Below are positions 56,941 to 64,000 of a stretch of DNA of 64,000 bases, piece after piece. Where the stretch lies: assembly GCA_009733575.1 (NCBI GenBank), contig ML769458.1:178805-242804 (forward strand), read 5' to 3'. Position numbers and translations under genes: made by a program. Within the stretch, counting starts at the first letter, position 1. Every line of letters starts with the position of its first letter. The notes beneath the pieces were generated by a model. It was not told the DNA's origin. It did no database searches and saw only the letters and a program-made list of their open reading frames with translations. This stretch comes from Gymnopus androsaceus JB14 (lineage: Eukaryota; Basidiomycota; Agaricomycetes; Agaricales; Omphalotaceae).

Positions 56941-57050
56941 TTGATCAACATACAAATATATTGTAGTCCTCTAAGCCAATTGCGAGGTCTAGATTTATAA
57001 ATAAAAATAAAGTAGTACTACAGTCAGTCCAAAATACACAAACAGATTAT

Positions 57051-60000
57051 TCAAGCTCTACGTTTTACTGCTACCCCATTTTCCATTCTATAGCCATTCG
57101 TAAAACCTGTGTTTCGCTCTCTAATCGCACACATCATTTCATTTGCATTCTTTTTCGTTGCATCAATTTCATGCACCACCACAAAGATGTCGGGCTTGGT
57201 CCGGACTATTTCGTCGGCTACAATTGCCTCGGAATGGGCCAGACTTCGTCCTGTCCAAGTGCAGCTGACGATCTGCAACCACCATGTTGCTCTCTCACCG
57301 GGTGACTTGATTACTCGGATACGACGTGCAAGCTTCCCAGTGTGTTCCCCCTGGCAGATGAGATACAGCCCATTCGCTGTTTCAATGTCTTTGATCTGGT
57401 GAGCAAGTGGTGTTTTCGATAGGGTGGTAAGGTCAACGGGATTGAAGTCAGTCGATTTTTTGCTACCGCCCCTACGTTGCTTGTGAGCCCGAAGCACCAC
57501 CCTGCCATTGCCAAGGCGTTCGAGGGAGATACACTCATCGAGATTGTTAGATGCACTGGCGACATATAACTCGCGCTGGCCTAGTGCCTCCCACAAACGG
57601 CGATCCAGTAGCCAAAAGTCACCTGGAACAGGGATAGGATGTGCGTTTTTATCAGGCCGAAGATAAGGGCTGAGTGCTGGTTGATCAGACCCTTCCCCTG
57701 GGGTTAACTGAGGTACAATTAATGGCTTTGGCCGATTGAATGCAATCAACTCCGAAGTCGAATACGTTGGAGTGTACCCAACCTTGAATTGGAAGAATGA
57801 CCTATCGCCTGTGTTACGCGAATGTCCATCGTGAATAAAGCGCATGTTATCAGCTCGCCGCAGATGGTCAAAGTCTATCCAGGCGACAATAGTTTGGTTA
57901 TGAATGTAGCCGTATTCGAACTCGACTTCAATTGACAATCCACTAACATTGTCATGCTGGCCCTGGAGAGCAGATCTTGCAGAAAGAATCCTACCACGTT
58001 TCTCTTTATGATTCCCTGCAACACATTGGACATCAAGACCACACCAAGGCCCCTTACCAGTGTAAGGAGTGTATTGATGAAGCTGGCATTGATTGTCGCA
58101 GCGGCGAACACTTTCGTAGGGGCACCAATCGAAAAGATTCTCTATCCCGACAAGAGACCAGCGAATTAACACAGAGTATGTCGAGTTGCCTTCAGGGGCA
58201 ACGTCTTCAACATAGCCTGTGATCCAGCCATAACGGTCGGACATCTCCTGTGCTAATGGTGTTTCAGTGATGTACACTCTTACACCGTACCAGGGGATAC
58301 GACCAGGTCTCCTTACACCGTCGAGTTGACCAAAGAACTCGTCTGGATGGACGCACTCATTGGCACCTCCAAATAGCTTCTTGGGCTTGTCCAGGGGTGA
58401 GTCACTGCTTTGGTCAAGAATACAGCCGCGAACGTCGATTACATCTACTGGCACTCGGCCAACGAGGGCTGGATGAGTTAACTGCAAGTCCTTGAGCGTC
58501 CGATCACTCTGGAACCATAGCGCATCAGGATTTCTGGCATTGGCCATCCCCATCGGTGCCAATTGAGGACGAAAATCAAAGGGAGCTGGTTCTCGAATTT
58601 CAGTGTGAAGGTCACTAGAAAATTCGTCGAAGACAACACGAGGAGAGCCGCCGGAGAATGGATTGAATGTGAAGGTAGTGTTATCTGTGAAGTTGATAAC
58701 ACTGTTGGGATGGAGGGCGATGACTATGTTGAGCTCCTGTAGCCATACGTCGATGCTGTTTCCATTTAGCGGATGCATGTAGATATTCGCGATCAATCCC
58801 TCCCGACCACCCAGATGCAACGTTTCCTCCATTGCCCGGGAGAGACCTTCCGCGATTTCAACACGCTTGAGCTCCTTCATATCAGAAACCCCATCAGCCA
58901 GTTTCACTGTTTGGCCAACAGTGAAACCTGCCTTGACTAGATTGTGGTAAGGTACTGAGCGGAGTCCAAGGGCCGGCTGCTTGAAATCAACGACGCATAC
59001 AAGGTTGTGGACTTCGGTGATGATTCCATCCGCACCCTCCATAATACCCTGCAAATTAGCACAGCGTTGGCCCCATGGTAATGCGACTTCGAGAGTGGAG
59101 CGTATGAAGCGAACGGACTCCCCCACCAAGAAACTCCATGACCTGAGAGGAGGGACTCGACTATCACTAAGCATATCAGGATCTATCTCGTTGAACATGG
59201 CGCGGTCGCTATCAGAAATCGTGACTGCCAAGTCGAGGTCCGATAGCTTGACCCGAACCAAAGCAAGCCCCCCTCGTAGGACAGATCCAAAGAGAACGCA
59301 GCGTTTGCGAACGTTCTCTTGGTGCTTACAATTCTGCGCGTCGTTGCAGTGACGTTCGATGCAATGGAAATGTGCCTGGTGGTGGTAATCGAATTTTTTC
59401 CATCCCTGGGAAGGAGGGCTGCTGAAGTCGATGGGGAGAGGGCCTTTAGGTGGGCGTCGTCGTGTCCCAGAGTATCCAGGATACCTGATTCGCGGAACGA
59501 AGACCATCAAGACTTCCTTCGACCTATCGATAAGTTGGAAGTCGTCTTCGATGACTATGCCGTTATCACCTCGATATCGTCCAGAACGAGGAATCGCATG
59601 AGTGCCCGGTTGGAAGACATACTCCCGTGCAGAGACGGGTTTATCTTCTCCTAGTCGCAGCTCAACTTGCAATGAGTCGGTATCAAATCGAACGTCCTCG
59701 ACGAGGCGATGGATTGGCATTCTGAGATCGACTCGCTGCCAGGTGGGAGTAGGGGAACGTTTCTTCTTTTGGTTTTGTCGGGAGAACGCTTGAGAACCAG
59801 CAAATACGGTTTTGGGGGTATTGCTGTAGATCAGCCCGGGGATACTAAGTAGGAAAGCGGCGAGATATGTATGTCTTGGCAGCATGCTCTGGACTTGGAT
59901 GTAAATACCACCCGGGTAACAAGATCTGAAGACACCTCTGAGGATGCTTCGGTGAATCAAGCCAGCTTGCAACTTGTCCCGGATTTTGACGAAAGCTTCT

Positions 60001-61737
60001 TCTTCCCATCCTCTCTGAGAAATAATAAGAAAAATATTACTAAAAACAAAAAGGACGTACCATGCATCGCACAAAGTATATATGGAAGCCAGGCGGGCCC
60101 GTCGTGCCATTGTAGTGTCTAGAAACCCACTGGCACAAATCCTTCTGCTCCTGTGTCCTTGGTATCCCGTCCTCTTCCTCATATTCCTCCTCCGACCAGT
60201 CTTCATCTTCTTCTTCATCCAATCCGTCTCCGGCCATTCTAACATCTGCAACCGAGGCCGAAGCCCCATCGTCCTTCTCCTCCAACCTGTCTCCAGTCAT
60301 TCTAACATCTGCAACCAAGCCCGAAGCTTCACCTGCCAAGGCACAAACTTCGATACGGCTCTTGATCATTGAACCAAGGTCCTGCATCTGGTTGGCCAGT
60401 TCCTCGGGGTCGAGGTCGTTGATGCGCTGACACATCTGCAAGATCTCAGTCGGATACTCGTCGTGGAAAACTTTCTTCAGCTCCATTTCGGCCAGAGGAA
60501 GACTGTTTATTTCACCGTTAAGAAATCTGGCAGCAATTCGCCAGCCTTGAGTCAAGCAATGGCTGTGATAACAGTAAGATTAGAGCAAGAGAAACATAAT
60601 ATGTAAGAGCTTACAGTTTCAATGACAGTGGCGCGGGGTCCACGTCCATGGGTTCTGAATGCACGAGTTCCGAACGTTGAAGAGTTTCTTCTTGTGGAAG
60701 ATCTTCATCGGCATAATTGACAAGGTCTGCGATTGAATTGGCCAGACCAAGTCGTAGGGACACAGGGGCGACTATCGAAGTCTGTACCGGAGGAAGATCC
60801 TCTAGCTGTATTTTGGGCAGACTGGAAAGATTAAAGGGGTCGTTCCTGTAATCGGGCGAAGGAGAACGTGATACTATTGGTGAACCAGCATCAGGGGTAG
60901 GAGCTCCAAAGGCCATGTCATCAACTGCCGGGGGCGACCGAGCACGGGGAGACGGTGCTTTCGGTGCAGGAGGAGATGGAGCAGGAGATGGAGCAGGTTC
61001 AGGCGTAGGAGCTCCGAAAGGCTGAGCCGGGGGAGAAGGAGCTGTAGAAGGAGACGGATGTACACTCGCTGGAGCAGGAGCAGAAGTAGAAGCTGCAGGA
61101 GTAGCAGCAGAAGTGGAAGTGGCAGAAGCAGCTGCAGCTGCAGCTCGGCGTGCCAAGATTGGTGCAGTAAGTTCATCAAGCATTTCTTTGTCGGCCTTCT
61201 TGCAAATCCTCTCCTGTATTTCGTAGATACGTGTCTCGAAGGCCAATTCAGTTTCTCCAGGGATGACTGGAACAGTAAAGTAGACCACGCCTTTGCACGT
61301 CTTGACGTTACGCGAAAGTTCAGTAAGCTCGCTGACCTGTTTCTGAGGCCGTTTTACTCGACTTTTCCGCCTCTTCTCCGGGACTTTCTCGCGTTCCTGC
61401 GCTCTCTCTACTTGTGCCAATGCCTTTGGCTCCCATCTCTGTACAACTAGATCCATCAATGAAAGTTCGCCTTGTTTGCGCAAAGCGACACTCTCTGCAT
61501 CTTGTCGGGCGCGTTCAGAGGCACTGACTCCATCGTCGACCTCATTGTCATCTTCTTCGGCTTCCGCATCAATAAAGAATGTGCGGGATTCCTGTGGTAA
61601 AATGAAATTGCGGTTTCGCCCAAGCTGAATAAGATACGTACCTGTCCTTGACGAGACGAACTCGCAGCAGCTTCACTGGAAGAGCTGGCCATAAAGAATT
61701 CACTATCGGATTTAATTAGTTCGTGATGAGAGCTCAT
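57051..61737 (-). CDS. Spt5-like protein with NGN and KOW-type segments
   Basis: Four exons, 1512 aa, frame-consistent: 61737-61642, 61591-60615, 60562-60061, 60014-57051. Residues 1-370 are low-complexity: acidic, then Pro/Ala/Ser-rich with SPSPD. An acidic stretch (EEDEDWSEEEYEEED) precedes an NGN-like domain assembled across the third intron: FHIYFVRCMRGWEEEAF, FRSCYPGGIYIQVQS, LLSIPGLIYSN. This order (acidic N-terminus, then NGN) is that of Spt5. The rest contains several KOW-like segments, the clearest WCGLDVQCVAGNHKEKRGRI (about residue 1215) and a weaker GREGLIANIYMHPLNGNSID. Spt5 with Spt4 clamps RNA polymerase II; this divergent copy sits beside a CACTA element and is probably a transposon-associated or lineage-specific paralogue, not the housekeeping gene. 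The frame is intact over a 2964-bp last exon, which argues for current or recent selection. Confidence 0.7.
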
Positions 61738-61755
61738 TTACGGCCTTTTAGGCCC

Positions 61756-61835
61756 TCTCATTCGTTGGCCTTAAGCCTCTCATTCGTGGGCCTTAAACCC
61801 TCTCATTTGTTGGCCTTAAGCCCTCCCTCAATGTG
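61756..61835. repeat. Tandem ~25-bp repeats upstream of the Spt5-like gene
   Basis: Three full and one partial unit of CCTCTCATT(C/T)GT(T/G)GGCCTTAA, beginning 19 bases 5' of the Spt5-like start codon (61737). Confidence 0.85.
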
Positions 61836-61929
61836 CGGACATTCGTTTTACATTTCTACATACGTACAGCACGACAAAGCTTACCGATAGATAATGTTCG
61901 TGGTGGTCTTGAACAGGAGAAAAATGTCA

Positions 61930-62146
61930 CGCATAACGCTTTGCAGTGACTAATGACCCAAATGGAACTCGGAAAGGACACGCAATCGCTCTCGTGATAT
62001 CCTACGTGATAGGATATCACGAGAGCGATATGACCTAGCTTACGCTTTGGCGCGGAACTCGGAAAGGATACGCAATTATCACGATGCATTGCGTGTCCTT
62101 TCCGAGTCCCTTCTGGGTCAATAGTCACTCCGAAACCTGATGCGTA
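61930..62146. mobile_element. MITE-like inverted-repeat element in the divergent promoter
   Basis: The left arm (61930-61985) and right arm (62087-62146) are inverted copies: GTGACTA.TGACCCA, ACTCGGAAAGGACACGCAAT. Nested inside is a perfect 19-bp hairpin (61985-62003 with 62011-62029) and a second hairpin 62056-62105. Total about 217 bp, no coding capacity. It overlaps the most upstream in-frame ATG (62140) of the P-loop gene. Confidence 0.8.
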
Positions 62147-62247
62147 ACGTTTTGCTCTTGTTCCCGAACCACGACCCTACCACGACTTCTAATTCATTGT
62201 CCATATTTTGTCCATCTTTTGTCCATCTTTTGTCCATTTCGATTATA

Positions 62248-64000
62248 ATGTCCAACATTGTCATGGTATGTCCAAAGTATCTCTTTCATTCATTCTTACT
62301 TACTTATTTCCAGAAGGAATCTTCGCCCGAGTCTCCCATCATGGTGCGTCCAAAACCTGTCTCAATATCGACTATTCCCAATTTTACCTGTTGCTCTACA
62401 TACCCTGCACCCCGAGGTTTCTGGCGCAGTTTTTGGCGCAGTATCAATGATAATGGCGACGAAAGCTGCTCTATAGTGTACGCTCCTACACGGACCGTCC
62501 TTACCGAATTTCATGATAGCTTCAACGAGGCGCACTCTGCGTCAAATCTGGCCTTCTGCATGCTGGAAGGCCGAGTACTGTGTTTTACCTCACCAGTATC
62601 TTGGGAGGGCCGGGTCTGGACATCTACACATGATCAATCCCTTGTTTTCACTCTTCCCAGTCTGAAGGACGACAAGACGAAAGGGTACTACGTTGGGTGG
62701 TTTGACTTTGGGATTGGCAACCGCTTCCACACATGCGCTATCACATCGAACCTGGTTTCGCCTTCAGGTGGAGCATTCACCTATGAAATTGACAACACTG
62801 GGCAATTTGTCGATGTCTACTGTTCCAATCCTCTCGAGCAGTGCGAGGAACTCGAAGGCCTCAGTGGGAAGGCTTGTATAGTAACACCTGGCAAGCATAA
62901 AGCGCACAGTCTCGTCCTCCATTCTCCTATATGTCAGACTTGTTCTGGCGTGCACAGGGAAGAACTCTGTCCTTTCCATTCGGTCTTGCGCAAGCATAGT
63001 ACCGACTGGAACCCTGCCGGTCCTCGCAAGTCTCTGAAACAGGATTCAGCAGTTGGGCGCATCTCGCCTCAAACATGCCTTCACCGGACCGATCTTGTCG
63101 GGGAAATTATGGAACGATTGGAGAGAGACAAGTTCATATTGGTGAGTTTTCATTCATAATATTATCATTGTAGTGATTTGACAATAAACAGATCGAGGCA
63201 CCGCCTTGCTCAGGGAAAAGCGTGTTACTGGGCCACATCGTGAGCCGTGTGAAGGAGCTGTACCAACCCCGAAAGCACATAATACACATCATTCACGAAT
63301 GGGAGAACCTTGATGACGAACAATCAAGGGTGGTTCTGGACGTAGCGGAATCTTGGAACAGCGAAGTCGTCGAAATCCGCAATGCTACGCAGTTGTTGGA
63401 GTTTGTCAGTCGCGAAGACAGGCCTCCCTACTGGCTCGTGATCGACGAAGCTCAAGCTACATATGGAGACGTCGCACTTTGGACCGCTCTCACTAAAGCT
63501 ACGTGCAAGTCCATTAGAAATTTCTGGGTAGTTGCTGCTGGTAGCTATGGTAGCCATACCGTCGTCAGCAATAAATCCATCGCTCTCAGTTCATCGCCAC
63601 CACACGGAGTGTTACCTCCGCAGTACCGTATGAATCTATTCGATGGCAACCTCCCCAGTCTTGCTTTTACAAAGCTTCATTTTGACCAATATTTGGATCA
63701 AGTGAACGACTCTCGCTTGAAGTTGGGGAATGTAATGATCAGGATTATGAATTACGCCTCTCAATGTGATCCAACAGTGCAGGCTGATAACACGTCAGTT
63801 AAACTTATGCATCCTGGAGTGGTTGATGAGTTGGCCAAACATTTGTCGAAGAAGGTACGTCGTCTCGTTGCATGAGAATGCTTTGATTGAATGTATCCTC
63901 AACAGCTGAAGTGGATGAAGCACCCTACGGAGGATGAGCTCGATGAAATGATAGAATCATTCAATGATTATTGCCTGAGTTTGGCTAAAAGCCGTCCCAT
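62248..64000 (+). CDS. P-loop NTPase, Crinkler-NTPase-like (3' end outside window)
   Basis: Exons 62248-62265, 62314-63141, 63192-63854, 63906 to beyond 64000; all phase 0, introns of about 50 bp. ATG 62248 gives an 18-bp first exon (MSNIVM). An unspliced start at 62140 is open but lies in a repeat. The first ~280 residues hold a conserved-looking N-terminal domain (YYVGWFDFGIGNRF) and a Cys/His cluster (CQTCSGVHREELCPFH). Exon 3 starts with Walker A APPCSGKSVLLGH; Walker B is WLVIDEAQATY, followed by NFWVVAAGSYGSHT and LPPQYRMNLF. This P-loop plus AAGSYGS layout resembles NTPases of the fungal Crinkler (CRN) type often found in repeat-rich regions. The family assignment is tentative; the NTPase fold is firm. 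Confidence 0.7.

Larger units (their letters stand above)
47782..57000 (-). mobile_element. CACTA/Plavaka-like transposon copy 2, with nested insertion
   Basis: The left end CACGCCGAAAATGG at 47782 is the same as copy 1. On the minus strand the transposase starts at 56397 and its C-terminus ends near 48457; it is interrupted by a separate TIR element at 50392-54218. The right end is not fixed: it probably lies within the repeats upstream of 56397, but I found no clean inverted terminus. The copy differs from copy 1 mainly by CG to TG or CA changes. Confidence 0.65.

Overview
The window is nuclear DNA of a filamentous fungus, almost certainly a mushroom-forming basidiomycete (Agaricomycetes). 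Genes are densely interrupted by 45-70 bp introns with GT..AG ends and CTAAC-type branch sites. The families are ones typical of agarics: F-box/leucine-rich proteins, a MYND protein with the agaric N-terminal domain, a Kre6/Skn1-type GH16 protein, orphan multi-TM proteins and TPR-CHAT proteins. The mobile elements (CACTA/Plavaka-like, DIRS/Ngaro-like, Helitron, copia) are also those of agarics. Most genes below were spliced by hand from frame and splice-site continuity; coordinates are the outer limits and exons are given in the evidence.

Layout. 1-1.8 kb: 3' end of an Hsp110/SSE1 gene, then an intron-containing tRNA-Gly(GCC). 1.9-8.5 kb: AT-rich, gene-poor DNA with a decayed copy of the tRNA block, a Ser/Thr-rich gene with a 37-codon tandem repeat, and a seven-exon multi-TM protein gene. 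8.5-22.1 kb: host genes: DUF1365 protein (+), F-box protein (+), MYND protein (-), GH16 Kre6/Skn1 beta-glucan synthesis protein (-, 12 exons), GT2 polysaccharide synthase (-). The DUF1365 and GT2 genes each carry a one-base frame disruption. 22-25.9 kb: no gene recognised. 25.9-30.7 kb: copia and Helitron remnants abutting a large TPR-CHAT gene with one in-frame TGA next to its catalytic His. 31.3-36.2 kb: an HSP90 pseudogene fragment, a putative sensor-domain membrane protein (-) and a seven-exon cyclase-family enzyme (+).

36.4-57 kb is an accessory, repeat-built island: a fold-back element, a decayed Lys-rich repeat gene, a 2.3 kb element with ~0.6 kb inverted repeats, two copies of a CACTA/Plavaka-like transposon that differ mainly by CpG transitions, a DIRS/Ngaro-like retroelement, and a 3.8 kb TIR element with its own multi-exon gene nested inside the second CACTA transposase. 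There is one 25-base assembly gap (42814-42838).

57-64 kb: a divergent pair, a 1512-aa Spt5-like protein (NGN plus KOW-like segments, -) and a P-loop NTPase resembling fungal Crinkler-type NTPases (+, cut by the window edge). The interval between them holds a tandem repeat and a MITE-like inverted-repeat element that reaches into the NTPase 5' region.

Functional links between neighbours are few. The Kre6/Skn1 and GT2 genes both concern cell-wall or extracellular polysaccharide, and the nested elements share one insertion history. The rest look like independent fungal transcription units.
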